Shown: in pieces, positions 25,101 to 34,122 of the stretch
How the letters are laid out: every line of letters begins with the position of its first letter
Numbering within the stretch: position 1 is the stretch's first letter
Assembly: GCF_043643765.1 (NCBI RefSeq)
Contig: NZ_JBHZSP010000001.1
Location: 124,001 to 188,000, forward strand
DNA length: 64,000 bases
DNA from: Marinomonas posidonica_A
Lineage (GTDB): Bacteria; Pseudomonadota; Gammaproteobacteria; Pseudomonadales; Marinomonadaceae
Direction of reading: 5' to 3'
Position numbers and translations under genes: made by a program
The notes under the pieces: generated by a model
What the model was told of the DNA's origin: nothing
What the model saw: only the letters and a program-made list of their open reading frames with translations
Database searches by the model: none

Positions 25101-25217
25101 TGAGCGAGTTTGGACACACAACTCAATAATGCGTTTTCCGCTGATTAATACAAAGCTTCCAACCGTAATGGCAAGTGCCGTTAGATGGAAAACATCGTCT
25201 AGTAAAAGCATATCCAT
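25095..25217 (-). CDS. Predicted 40-aa single-span membrane protein
   Basis: A short gene reading from ATG 25217 to TAA 25095. A clear Shine-Dalgarno GAGGAG lies six bases before the ATG. The product has an acidic N-terminus (MDMLLLDDVF), a hydrophobic helix about residues 10-26 (HLTALAITVGSFVLI), and a charged tail with KRIIELC and QTRSE. I do not recognise a family. It lies alone between the thioesterase terminator and trkH, on the opposite strand. A real gene is supported by the ribosome-binding site, the membrane-protein composition and the terminator it shares. A regulatory peptide for TrkH is one guess, without direct support. Confidence 0.55.
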   Translation of the reverse strand: MDMLLLDDVFHLTALAITVGSFVLISGKRIIELCVQTRSE

Positions 25218-25416
25218 ATTTTGCTCCTCAGTAAGTGTTACCCATCAATAAAGCACATTTACTCGGCATCGTCCATATTATTTGCACTTTTTTGGTTTTT
25301 TAATCCTGTAATTTGCGCAATTGCTTTACGCCTTTTGTAGAGTCCAGTGGGTGATTCCCTTATAGTTATTCAACTTCCTTTTGTCTTTGACCTCATTGCT
25401 TGGGGCTGCTGTATAC

Positions 25417-26871
25417 ATGATTCGTCCGCTGTTGATTATCCGCTTATTAACCATGCCCTGTTTATGGATGAGTCTGGTGCAGTTTGTGTTTGCAGAACTG
25501 TCGTTTATGTTGTTTAAGGATAGGGTGGGCGAGGCTTTTTTTGTACCGGCTTTGACGACCTTTGCGTTTGCGCTGCCACTCTTGTTTGCCTTTAAAAAAT
25601 ACCCCTTGCCTTCTGTCAATGTAAGAGAAGCCATGTTGTTTGCGTCATTAACTTGGCTCACAGTGGGGATATTAGGCGCGATTCCAATTATCAATGTGAC
25701 TCATGTGTCTTTTACCGATGGGGTATTTGAATCCATTAGTGCTTTGACCACGACGGGGGCAACGATCTTATCGGGTCTGGATGATATGCCACCAAGCTTT
25801 TTGATGTATCGCCAATTCTTACAGTGGATGGGAGGCTTGGGAGTGGTGATCTTTGTGGTCGCTATTTTACCTATGTTGAATATTGGTGGTATGCGTTTAT
25901 TAAAAGCCGAAACGCCTGGGCCAATTAAAGACGAAAAGCTGTCTCCTAGAGTCTCCAGTACCACTCGCTATCTGTGGATGGTGTATTTGGCTATTACAGT
26001 GTTGTGCGCCATTGCTTACTATTTAGCTGGTATGTCTTTATTTGATGCCATTGGACACAGTTTCACCACCGTCTCGACAGGCGGTTTTTCAACCCATGAT
26101 GCCAGTATGGGCTATTTTGATAGCCGTTTGATTTTGTGGATTTGTAACCTCTTTATGGTGTTGGGCGCGATCAATTTCGCCTTGCATTACCGTGTCTATA
26201 TTGCGCGCAGCATTAAGCTGTATTGGCAAGATGAGGAAACCCATGGTTTTGTGTGGATCATTACTCTAGTGGCTTTATTGTTGGGGCTATTTTTATTGCA
26301 AACTCGGTCAGAAGAAGGCGTTTGGAATGCGATCACGCAAGCTTTTTTTCATGTCATTTCCTTTATCACCAGCACTGGATTTGCCGCCACAGACTTTGGC
26401 GCTTGGCCTGCGGTCACATCCATTGTGTTGATTTTTGTGGGCTACATAGGTGGCTGCGCAGGTTCGACAGCGGGCGGTAATAAAGTCATTCGTAATATCA
26501 TTTCGCTAAAGTCCATTAGTATGGAAGTGAAGCGCCTTGTACACCCTAATGGTGTGTTTACCATGAAGTTTCAAGGACGCAGGATCAGTGATGATGTGCG
26601 TCATTCTGTGATGGGGTTTATGTGTGTGGCGGCCATTGTCACGGTAATCTTTACGTTATTATTGATGGCAACGGGCATGAGTTTTATGGCGTCACTAAGT
26701 GCCACTGCCGCTTGCTTAAATGTGCTTGGGCCAGGCTTTGCTGAATTGGGTAATAACTTTGCGCCTTTAAGCGACACAGGAACCTGGCTAATGAGCTTTG
26801 CCATGATTCTTGGTCGCTTAGAGTATTTCACCGTGCTGGTGTTGTTTTTACCCGCGCTGTGGCGTCATTAA
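25417..26871 (+). CDS. trkH: Trk potassium uptake channel subunit TrkH
   Basis: A polytopic inner-membrane potassium channel subunit working with TrkA. The four selectivity-filter loops are readable: SALTTTGAT, FTTVSTGGFST, ITSTGFAATD and AACLNVLGPGF. GGCAGSTAGGNKVIR and KRLVHPNGV are further TrkH landmarks. Strong likeness to E. coli TrkH along the whole length supports starting at ATG 25417 (484 aa; E. coli 483) rather than at a TTG 12 codons earlier. The ribosome-binding site is weak (GGGG, 11 bases away). No trkA is in the window. Confidence 0.92.
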   Translation: MIRPLLIIRLLTMPCLWMSLVQFVFAELSFMLFKDRVGEAFFVPALTTFAFALPLLFAFKKYPLPSVNVREAMLFASLTWLTVGILGAIPIINVTHVSFTDGVFESISALTTTGATILSGLDDMPPSFLMYRQFLQWMGGLGVVIFVVAILPMLNIGGMRLLKAETPGPIKDEKLSPRVSSTTRYLWMVYLAITVLCAIAYYLAGMSLFDAIGHSFTTVSTGGFSTHDASMGYFDSRLILWICNLFMVLGAINFALHYRVYIARSIKLYWQDEETHGFVWIITLVALLLGLFLLQTRSEEGVWNAITQAFFHVISFITSTGFAATDFGAWPAVTSIVLIFVGYIGGCAGSTAGGNKVIRNIISLKSISMEVKRLVHPNGVFTMKFQGRRISDDVRHSVMGFMCVAAIVTVIFTLLLMATGMSFMASLSATAACLNVLGPGFAELGNNFAPLSDTGTWLMSFAMILGRLEYFTVLVLFLPALWRH

Positions 26872-26891
26872 CACATTTGCAGGTGCAAACA

Positions 26892-29222
26892 TCAAAGGTT
26901 AGTCACAGACAGTTCATCGTTCAGATTAACGTCGCTTGGTTCCAGTTCCACAGCGATGCTTTTTGACGTTGGTGTGTTGCTAAACTCGCCATGACTATCC
27001 AATGGTACTAATGGATTGGTTTCAGGGTAATAAGCAGCTAAGTTGCCAGCAGAGATGCTGTAGGGCACGAGTTTAAAACCGTCTATTTTACGAACCACTC
27101 CATCATTCCAGAGAGAACGGATGCTGACTTTTTGACCTTCTCGATAGCCTAATCGTTTTATGTCTGCAGGGTTGATAAACACCACTTTACGTTCATTTTT
27201 AATACCACGATATCGATCGTTTAAACCATAGATGGTTGTGTTGTATTGATCATGAGAGCGTAGCGTTTGCAGAATAAAGCTCTTCTCGGTCAGCAAGCCT
27301 TTGGTTTGCTTTGGCAAAATGGAATCTGGCAGAGGGTGGCTATGCAAAATGGCTTTACCAGCTGGTGTGTTCCAGTTTCTTTCTCTGGCACTGTTGCCTA
27401 AATAGAAACCGCCATCTTGTAAAATACGTTGATTGAAGTTTGAAAAGCCAGGCACAACCGCCGCGATGTGCTCGCGAATGACGTCGTAATCTGCGATCAG
27501 AGATGCCCATTCAACCGGATGGTTGCCAAGTGTCGCTTCTGCTATGCCAGCTATGATAGCGGGTTCGGATTTTTGTAAATCACTCATGGGTTCCAATACG
27601 CCACCGGATGCGTGAATCATACTGAATGAGTCTTCTACTGTGACTTTTTGTGGCCCATTGGCTTGATGGTCGATGTCAGTTCGACCAAGACAAGGTAAGA
27701 TCAGAGCTTCTTTGCCGGTAATAAGATGGGATCGATTTAATTTTGTACTTATTTGCACGGTTAGGTCGCATTTTTCTAGTGCCGCGGCAGTGGCTTGGGA
27801 ATCGGGGGTAGCCGCTGCAAAGTTGCCTCCTAGGGCGATAAACACCTTCACTTTCCCATCGCGCATAGCTCGAATGGTATCGACCACAGCAAGCCCTTCT
27901 TGTTGTGGTGGCGTGAAGTGGAAGCGTTTCTCCATAGCGTCAAGAAAGGCCTGAGAAGGGCGTTCATTAATGCCCATCGTGCGATCTCCTTGAACATTGC
28001 TGTGGCCGCGAACCGGACACGCCCCGGCACCTGGTTTACCAAGGTTGCCACGTAAGGCCAATAGATTGACGATTTCATGAATGGTGGCCACAGAGTGATG
28101 ATGCTGAGTGATGCCCATGGCCCAAGTAATGATCACACTGTTGGCGTTTGCATAGACCTCAGCGGCCTGCTGTATTTCATTTTGTGTTAAGCCTGCTTGA
28201 TTAAGGATTTCATTCCACGAAGTTTGCTTTACTTGCTCAAGATAGGAGGTCATGCCCTGAGTATGTTGAGCAATAAAATCATGATCAAAGATGGCTCTGC
28301 CTTCACGTTGAGCGTTTTCTTCCATTTCGATCAAGACTTTCACCATGCCTCGAACGACCGCCATATCACCGCCAATTTTAGGCGTGTAGTAAGCGGTATT
28401 GGTTGGTTTTGAAGAATTGGTCAACATTTCGATAGGGCTTTGTGGGTTCTGAAAACGCTCTAAGCCCCGTTCTTTTAAGGTATTGAAAGTGAGTAATTGC
28501 GCGCCACGTTGTACCACTTCTTTCAAAGTTTCTAGCATGCGAGGGTGGTTGGTGCCGGGGTTCTGACCAAACACGAACACCGCATCGGCGCGTTCAAAAT
28601 CGTCTATTTCTATGGTGCCTTTGCCAATGCCGATGCTGCTGGTTAGGCCATAGCCACTGGCTTCGTGACACATGTTTGAGCAATCAGGGAAGTTGTTTGT
28701 GCCGTAAGCACGAGCAAATAGCTGATAGAGAAAAGCCGCTTCGTTACTGGCTCGGCCAGACGTATAGAAGGCCGCATTATCTGGTGAATTTTGACTTTTT
28801 AGTGCCTCGGCAATTTGACTGAAAGCTTGCGTCCAAGAGATGGCTTCGTAGTGATCGGTAGCAGGGTTATAACGCATGGGTTCGGTTAAGCGCCCCTGAT
28901 ATTCTAAGAAGTAATCGCTTTGCGTCTTCAGCCAAGTCACACTGTGTTGGGCCATGAACCCAGCGTCCACCTTACGAGACGTGGCTTCCCAGTTCACTGC
29001 CTTAGCCCCATTTTCACAAAAGCGAATTTTGGCTGGATCGTGTTTTTCGCCCCAGGCACAGCCTGGGCAATCGAAGCCTTGTGGTTGGTTGGTTTTTAAC
29101 AGAGTGAAAATATTGCGTGTGGCGTTTTCACTCTTCAGCCAATGTTGTGCTGTGCTTTTCAGCGCGCCCCAGCCGCCAGCGGGTCCTTTGTAAGGGCTAT
29201 AAGTATGCGTTTTATCGGTCAT
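26892..29222 (-). CDS. FdhF/YdeP-family molybdopterin oxidoreductase
   Basis: A 776-aa molybdopterin enzyme of the YdeP branch of formate dehydrogenase-like proteins. It begins with a reduced iron-sulfur motif (Cys52 and Cys55 in DCPGCAWG, and FCENG later), then has CSNMCHEASG, NPGTNHPRML, GKPGAGACPVRGHSNVQGDRTMG and the C-terminal dinucleotide-binding domain with NERKVVFINPAD. The ATG at 29222 follows AGGATA by eight bases and overlaps the end of fdhD by 11 bases, so the two are translationally coupled. E. coli YdeP (759 aa) is linked to acid resistance, but its substrate is not settled. Formate oxidation should not be assumed. No small subunit or cytochrome gene is near. Confidence 0.88.
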   Translation of the reverse strand: MTDKTHTYSPYKGPAGGWGALKSTAQHWLKSENATRNIFTLLKTNQPQGFDCPGCAWGEKHDPAKIRFCENGAKAVNWEATSRKVDAGFMAQHSVTWLKTQSDYFLEYQGRLTEPMRYNPATDHYEAISWTQAFSQIAEALKSQNSPDNAAFYTSGRASNEAAFLYQLFARAYGTNNFPDCSNMCHEASGYGLTSSIGIGKGTIEIDDFERADAVFVFGQNPGTNHPRMLETLKEVVQRGAQLLTFNTLKERGLERFQNPQSPIEMLTNSSKPTNTAYYTPKIGGDMAVVRGMVKVLIEMEENAQREGRAIFDHDFIAQHTQGMTSYLEQVKQTSWNEILNQAGLTQNEIQQAAEVYANANSVIITWAMGITQHHHSVATIHEIVNLLALRGNLGKPGAGACPVRGHSNVQGDRTMGINERPSQAFLDAMEKRFHFTPPQQEGLAVVDTIRAMRDGKVKVFIALGGNFAAATPDSQATAAALEKCDLTVQISTKLNRSHLITGKEALILPCLGRTDIDHQANGPQKVTVEDSFSMIHASGGVLEPMSDLQKSEPAIIAGIAEATLGNHPVEWASLIADYDVIREHIAAVVPGFSNFNQRILQDGGFYLGNSARERNWNTPAGKAILHSHPLPDSILPKQTKGLLTEKSFILQTLRSHDQYNTTIYGLNDRYRGIKNERKVVFINPADIKRLGYREGQKVSIRSLWNDGVVRKIDGFKLVPYSISAGNLAAYYPETNPLVPLDSHGEFSNTPTSKSIAVELEPSDVNLNDELSVTNL

Positions 29223-30051
29223 CTTGATTATCCTTTCGAGCGGTTGGGGCAAAGAATCTTGGCTCATTTTGTTTGGTAAGGTGGATTAGGGTCAAGCCAT
29301 ATTGATTAGCAAGTTTGACGGCAAGGTGGCTTGGTGAAGCAAGATGGATTAGATGAGACAATCCTGCTCTGACAGCTTTTTGAATCAATTCTGTGCTGCA
29401 TCGACTGGACATAACAACACTATGATTGTGCAAGCTTATGCCTTGGCGCGCGGCGTAGCCAATGATTTTATCTAGGCAGTTATGTCGACCTATGTCTTCC
29501 ATGCAAACCAGTGTGTCGCCTTGTTCAGATAGCAGCAAAGCCGCGTGCAATGCGCCGGTTTTCTGACCCAGCTGTTGCGCCTTATTGAGTCGACTCCTTA
29601 GGTCGCCAAGCAATTCTGCTGATAAACACTTAGATGGCTCTAATGGTATTAATGATGGGAAAGCTTGATCAAGTGATTCAATACCACATAATCCGCAACC
29701 ACTGGCCCCAAGGTGAATTTTGCGCTTGCTTTTAAATTCACTAAAGCGTCGACTACTGATGATCAAATTGATGTGTATGCCGTCAATATTCCGTGAGCTG
29801 TTATGCGGTTGAATGTCGATGTCACGAACATCTTGTTGGTGTTGGATGAGGCCTTCGCTCAAAGCATAACCGAGTGCGAATTCTTCTACATTTACTGGCG
29901 TGATCATGATCACCGCATAGGCAATGTCATTAATGCTGAGGCTTAGAGGTATTTCTTCTACAAGATCGACATAGGCTAGCTCAAGAGAATCCGCTTCCCC
30001 TGAAAATTTCGTACTGCAGTAGCCATGAAACTTGATTGAATCGAGTGACAT
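29212..30051 (-). CDS. fdhD: FdhD sulfurtransferase for molybdoenzyme activation
   Basis: A cytosolic accessory protein of about 279 aa that passes sulfur from IscS to the molybdenum cofactor of FdhF-type enzymes. Landmarks are EEIPLSLSIND, EEFALGYALSEGLI, the CxxC motif in SGCGLCG, TGALHAA and EDIGRHNCLDKIIG. I place the start at ATG 30051 because AAGG lies six bases upstream; an ATG 12 codons earlier (30087) lacks such a site. It directly precedes and overlaps the YdeP-like gene, its probable client. Confidence 0.9.
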   Translation of the reverse strand: MSLDSIKFHGYCSTKFSGEADSLELAYVDLVEEIPLSLSINDIAYAVIMITPVNVEEFALGYALSEGLIQHQQDVRDIDIQPHNSSRNIDGIHINLIISSRRFSEFKSKRKIHLGASGCGLCGIESLDQAFPSLIPLEPSKCLSAELLGDLRSRLNKAQQLGQKTGALHAALLLSEQGDTLVCMEDIGRHNCLDKIIGYAARQGISLHNHSVVMSSRCSTELIQKAVRAGLSHLIHLASPSHLAVKLANQYGLTLIHLTKQNEPRFFAPTARKDNQDDR

Positions 30052-30444
30052 AAGTGACCTTGTCGAAGGATGAAAATCAAACTTCATAGTACGTAGGCGA
30101 AAGTTTCTCGTCTATGGTTTTGTGGTGAAAAGAAGGTGCATTTTTACTGCTGGAATTGACCACTGTCTATTGGCCAAGGGATTGCTTGGAAGAGGTGTTT
30201 ATTTAAACAATGAAATACCGTATTCTAGCGCCCTCAAATAAAATGACGTGTTTTTTGTATGTATTTTGTAAATAATGTCTCAGATCAGGCATCAAGGGAG
30301 ATTTTTACGCAACAAGAGTGGCAGTCAAAACAGACATACGACACAGTATGTGCAGGTTTTGTCTTACGTCCTGTTTAACATAGAGAAAGTGTGTGACGTT
30401 GTGTTCAGTAAGTAGTTGGGCTTTTCAATAGTCCACATTTCCTT
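30052..30444. other. Intergenic region between fdhD and mepM
   Basis: This divergent gap of about 390 bp must hold the promoters of fdhD and the endopeptidase gene. I see no open frame, no tRNA-like fold and no strong hairpin. AAACAG...GAC (about 30328-30341) and GTC...CTGTTT (about 30361-30376) form an imperfect inverted repeat. AAATAAAATGACG and TTTGTAAATAATG are AT-rich, promoter-like parts, but I cannot assign them. Confidence 0.4.
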
Positions 30445-31812
30445 ATGAGTTTTTATATGCCGTTTTTAAAACGCCTTTCGCGTTGGGTCCTAGATGACCA
30501 GCGAGCTTGGCTAGCCATTATCGTGGCTGTTTTTTTGCTATTTTTATGGGTTTATCGAGCACTGGTTTCTCCTTCAGAAACCAATCCTAAAGACTACGTT
30601 CTGCCGACTAGCTCAACCAGTACCAGTATTCAAAAGCATCTTATTGAACCTTCGGATAGTGATGATGTCGAGTTTGAATCCTTGTTGTCTACTGACCCGA
30701 TAGAGGAAGTGGAGCAAGCCAGTGTCGCCCCGCCAAGTATCGACTATGTTATCAAGCCTGGAGACACCTTAGCGAAAATCTTCTCCCGCTTTGGTTTGTC
30801 TCGCGAATCCATGTACTCTGTTTTAGAAGCTGACCAAGAATACTTGGTGTTGGAACCTTTACTGCCGAATAATCGCTTTACCTTTAAGCTAGACAGTGAC
30901 GGTCAGCTGCAAGCCCTGACTCGACGCATTGATATCAGTAAAAGTGTGTCTTATGTTCGTCATGGAAGTGGTGGCTTTACTTATCAAGAAGACATTAAGC
31001 CCATTCGTTATACGCAGACCAGTATTCACAGCAAGATAACAGGCAACTTCTATTTGTCGGCGAAGAAAGTCGGTTTATCGGATAACAACATTTTAATCAT
31101 TCATGATGTGTTAAAAGGACGTGTGAATTTCCGCAAGGATTTACGTGCGAATGACGAATTTGATTTGATCGTCAAGAACGGCAGCATTGATGGTGTTTCT
31201 GTAGGCGATACTCAAATTGAGGCTTTGCAGTTTAAAGTTCAGGGTAAAATCTATCGCGCTTTTTTACACTCTGATGGACGTTTTTATGATCAAGATGGTA
31301 ATAGCCTGACCCCCGCCTTATTACGCTGGCCAACGGCGAAACATTACCGTATTAGTTCACCTTTTAATGCTAATCGCCTTCACCCTATTACTGGACATCC
31401 CGCACCCCATAATGGGGTTGACCTAGCAACACCTGTCGGCACCAAAATCCTTGCGACTGGCGATGGTGTGGTAACACGAGTGGCCACACACAAATACGCG
31501 GGGAAATACATAGTGATTGATTACACTGGACCTTACGGCTCTCGTTTTTTGCATTTGAACAAAATATTGGTGAAAAAAGGTCAGAAGGTAAAACGAGGTC
31601 AAGTGATTGCTTTATCAGGCAACACTGGACGAACCACAGGAGCGCATTTGCATTACGAATTGCATGTTCGAGGTCGCCCAGTCAACCCAATGACCGCTAA
31701 AATTCCAACGGCCAAATCTGTCCCTGCAGACCAAAGAGACGAATATAATCGAAACGTTGCGCAGTGGATTGAAATGATGGCGAAAGATGAGCCGATTAAA
31801 TCGGATCAATAA
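30445..31812 (+). CDS. mepM: M23 peptidoglycan DD-endopeptidase (MepM-like)
   Basis: A 455-aa cell-wall hydrolase anchored by one N-terminal membrane segment (about 22-42) facing the periplasm. A LysM-like/OapA-type region follows (VIKPGDTLAKIFSRFGLS, about 104-121). The C-terminal LytM domain has a complete zinc site: HNGVDLATPVG and HLHYEL. GDGVVTRV and GNTGRTTGAHLHYE are usual for MepM/YebA, which cuts peptide crosslinks during growth. Length fits. No clear ribosome-binding site is seen before ATG 30445; the next ATG is four codons on. Confidence 0.88.
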   Translation: MSFYMPFLKRLSRWVLDDQRAWLAIIVAVFLLFLWVYRALVSPSETNPKDYVLPTSSTSTSIQKHLIEPSDSDDVEFESLLSTDPIEEVEQASVAPPSIDYVIKPGDTLAKIFSRFGLSRESMYSVLEADQEYLVLEPLLPNNRFTFKLDSDGQLQALTRRIDISKSVSYVRHGSGGFTYQEDIKPIRYTQTSIHSKITGNFYLSAKKVGLSDNNILIIHDVLKGRVNFRKDLRANDEFDLIVKNGSIDGVSVGDTQIEALQFKVQGKIYRAFLHSDGRFYDQDGNSLTPALLRWPTAKHYRISSPFNANRLHPITGHPAPHNGVDLATPVGTKILATGDGVVTRVATHKYAGKYIVIDYTGPYGSRFLHLNKILVKKGQKVKRGQVIALSGNTGRTTGAHLHYELHVRGRPVNPMTAKIPTAKSVPADQRDEYNRNVAQWIEMMAKDEPIKSDQ

Positions 31813-31842
31813 GCGAGTATTGAACGCTTTACTGTTTTATAA

Positions 31843-31878
31843 AAAAAGCCTAGTTACGCTGATGAAACTAGGCTTTTT
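31843..31878. terminator. Bidirectional terminator between mepM and TRAP genes
   Basis: AAAAAGCCTAGTT (31843-31855) and AACTAGGCTTTTT (31866-31878) form a perfect 13-bp stem with a 10-base loop. It has A-tracts and T-tracts on both sides and lies between convergent genes. Confidence 0.92.
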
Positions 31879-31904
31879 AATAATCAGGTCAGATGTTACA
31901 CGGT

Positions 31905-34028
31905 TTATGCCGCGGCGCGATAACTCCGATTTCCTAGAATAAAGAGTACCAAGAAGACACCTAAACCAATGGCTTGTAACCAAATATCTAAATTAGGCCA
32001 CAGCATTAAAACGGCTGCGGCCAGTGCCAAGACACGAAATGGAATCGACAATTTGTCTTCTAAGTAGCCTTCCATTGCCGCCACTAAAGCGTATAACCCA
32101 AAGACGCCGAAGAAGCATAAGCGCATGAGTGTTTCCGCGTCACCGCCAATAAGCTGGGTATAGGCCATTAATAGCGGCACTATGTATAAACCTTTGGCCA
32201 ATTTCCAGGCTGTCATACCCGTTAACATTGGCGGTGTTTTGGCAATCGCTGCTGCTGCAAACGCGGTTAAACAAACCGGCGGTGTGACGTTACTGTCTTG
32301 AGATAACCAGAAAATGATCATGTGTGCCGTGACCAAAATCATGGCCACATGTTCTGCCCCCAATGCTTGATCCATCAGCATGCCTTTGAAATCATTTGGC
32401 ACTTGAGCGACCAGAGCTTGAGCTTGATCTATTGGCATACCTTGAGCAAGAGCGCTCATGACACCTGGGTCTACTAACATGAAAATAGCGTGAGCGGTTT
32501 CAGGAAGCGTGCCTGAGGCAATCATATCAACCAATTGGCTTTCTGAAATGAGGTTGAACAAAGCCGGGGCTGATAAGGTGCCTAATACAATATAAGACGC
32601 CGTCACCGGTAACCCCATCCCCAAGATCAAAGACGCGATGGCCACCAGAACAATAGTAAAGAACAAGCTGCCGCCCGCCCAATCCGTGATCAACAAAGAA
32701 AAGGTATTACCGACGCCGGTTGTGCTGATGACATTGACCACTAAACCGATACCAATCAAAAGCACTGCTGTGGTGGACATGTTTTTCGCACCTTGTGCCA
32801 TGGCATCTAAAATGGCGACAGGTCCCATTTTGTGCTTTTTGGACAGGAACGAAGCCAAAATGACCGCAATGATACTCAAGCCCGCCGCATAGGTTGGGGT
32901 AAAACCTTGTACCAATAAGGTGACGAGCACACCCAGTGGTAAAATATGGTGCCAACCTTCTTTGAGTACTTGAGACACAACGATGTTGCTGTCATCTTCT
33001 GTCGCGATGACTTTACTGCGTTTGGCTTCAACACGAACAAAAAAGCCAACTGATAAGAAGTAAAGCAGAGCTGGAATGGCCGCAGCACCAATAATGGTAA
33101 CGTAAGACACCTGAGTATAAGAGGCCATAATGAACGCGCCTGCGCCCATGACAGGAGGCATCAACTGCCCACCAGTAGAAGCCGCCGCTTCAATACCTGC
33201 TGCAAAACGAGCAGGGAAGCCAGCGCGTCTCATTAACGGAATGGTGATGACACCAGTCGACACAGTATTAGCAACCGAAGATCCAGATACAGAGCCCATT
33301 AGACCCGAGCCTAAAACCGCCACAAAGCCTGGTCCGCCAATCATTTTACTGGCCAGAGCGCGAGACAAATCAATAATGAAATCGCCGGCTCCTGATTTCA
33401 CTAAAAAAGCACCGAACAGGATAAACATGAAGACAAAGCTCCACGAAATACGGGAGATGGAACCAAACATGCCATCGGTACTAAAAAAACTGCGATACAG
33501 AAGCGTTTCCATGCTTAAACCTGGGAAGGTAAACATACCGCCTAACCATTGCCCCCAAACAACCACATAGCTTAAGGCGATGAGGATTAAAACAGGAATG
33601 AACCAACCGCTGGTTCGGCGGATTAATTCTAATGAAAGTAGCACCGCGGCACTGGACACAATCCAGTCGGCAGTATCAAAGGTGACGCCTCTGGCATAGA
33701 GCGCATCTTCAAAGAAAATGATGTAAAGCACCATGCCTGCTAGTGCCAAGACAATGAGGCTGTCACAGAGCAAGGCGAGCTTACTCTGTTGCCACTTAGG
33801 GCTGGCAGGAATCAGTAGTGCGCACAAGGCACCAAAGCCAGCGAAATGAAAAGCAGACACCCATAACTCGGGCAAGGTTGCTATGGTGTTGATGTAAATA
33901 TGAGCAACCGCTAATAATATCGACAAAGTAAAGACAAAACGATTGATCCAAGGGCTGGAGCGGTGCTTGGTTTCGAAGTCCTCAAGATTGATTTCTTGGT
34001 CGTCTGTAGAGGGTGTTGAAGCAGTCAT
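31905..34028 (-). CDS. TAXI-type TRAP transporter fused membrane subunit (4TM/12TM)
   Basis: A 707-aa polytopic protein joining the small and large TRAP membrane subunits in one chain. The N-terminal third has the DctQ-like segments (about 25-160). After it the DctM-like part begins with LIRRTSGWFIPVLI, then FGAFLVKSGAGDFIIDLSRAL, GLMGSVSGSSVANTVSTG (about 244-261), LMPPVMGAGAFIMA and MGLPVTASYIVLG. This fused form is standard for transporters using TAXI binding proteins, and such a gene lies directly upstream. The family takes up organic acids; no substrate can be named. Confidence 0.92.
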   Translation of the reverse strand: MTASTPSTDDQEINLEDFETKHRSSPWINRFVFTLSILLAVAHIYINTIATLPELWVSAFHFAGFGALCALLIPASPKWQQSKLALLCDSLIVLALAGMVLYIIFFEDALYARGVTFDTADWIVSSAAVLLSLELIRRTSGWFIPVLILIALSYVVVWGQWLGGMFTFPGLSMETLLYRSFFSTDGMFGSISRISWSFVFMFILFGAFLVKSGAGDFIIDLSRALASKMIGGPGFVAVLGSGLMGSVSGSSVANTVSTGVITIPLMRRAGFPARFAAGIEAAASTGGQLMPPVMGAGAFIMASYTQVSYVTIIGAAAIPALLYFLSVGFFVRVEAKRSKVIATEDDSNIVVSQVLKEGWHHILPLGVLVTLLVQGFTPTYAAGLSIIAVILASFLSKKHKMGPVAILDAMAQGAKNMSTTAVLLIGIGLVVNVISTTGVGNTFSLLITDWAGGSLFFTIVLVAIASLILGMGLPVTASYIVLGTLSAPALFNLISESQLVDMIASGTLPETAHAIFMLVDPGVMSALAQGMPIDQAQALVAQVPNDFKGMLMDQALGAEHVAMILVTAHMIIFWLSQDSNVTPPVCLTAFAAAAIAKTPPMLTGMTAWKLAKGLYIVPLLMAYTQLIGGDAETLMRLCFFGVFGLYALVAAMEGYLEDKLSIPFRVLALAAAVLMLWPNLDIWLQAIGLGVFLVLFILGNRSYRAAA

Positions 34029-34062
34029 TAAGCTACCTTAGGAATACATAAAGAACAAACAA

Positions 34063-34107
34063 AGCGCCATAGATACAACCAATTGAGCATCGGTAAACTA
34101 TGGCGCT
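34063..34107 (-). terminator. Intercistronic hairpin between TAXI gene and membrane subunit
   Basis: AGCGCCATAG (34063-34072) and CTATGGCGCT (34098-34107) pair perfectly around a 25-base loop. On the minus strand TTTGTTTGTTCTTT follows. This weak terminator-like element inside the operon would favour expression of the binding protein over the channel. Confidence 0.6.
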
Positions 34108-34122
34108 GCATTAAAAGGCGTG

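Noticed and set aside
25063..25251. 62-residue plus-strand frame after the thioesterase
   Set aside because: It starts in the terminator T-tract, is low-complexity and has no ribosome-binding site; the minus strand carries a better gene.
30300..30380. Possible small RNA or tRNA-like fold before mepM
   Set aside because: Only an imperfect inverted repeat is seen, with no terminator or cloverleaf arms.
32638..33570. Antisense frames over the fused TRAP subunit
   Set aside because: They are shadows of a hydrophobic coding region with no start signals.
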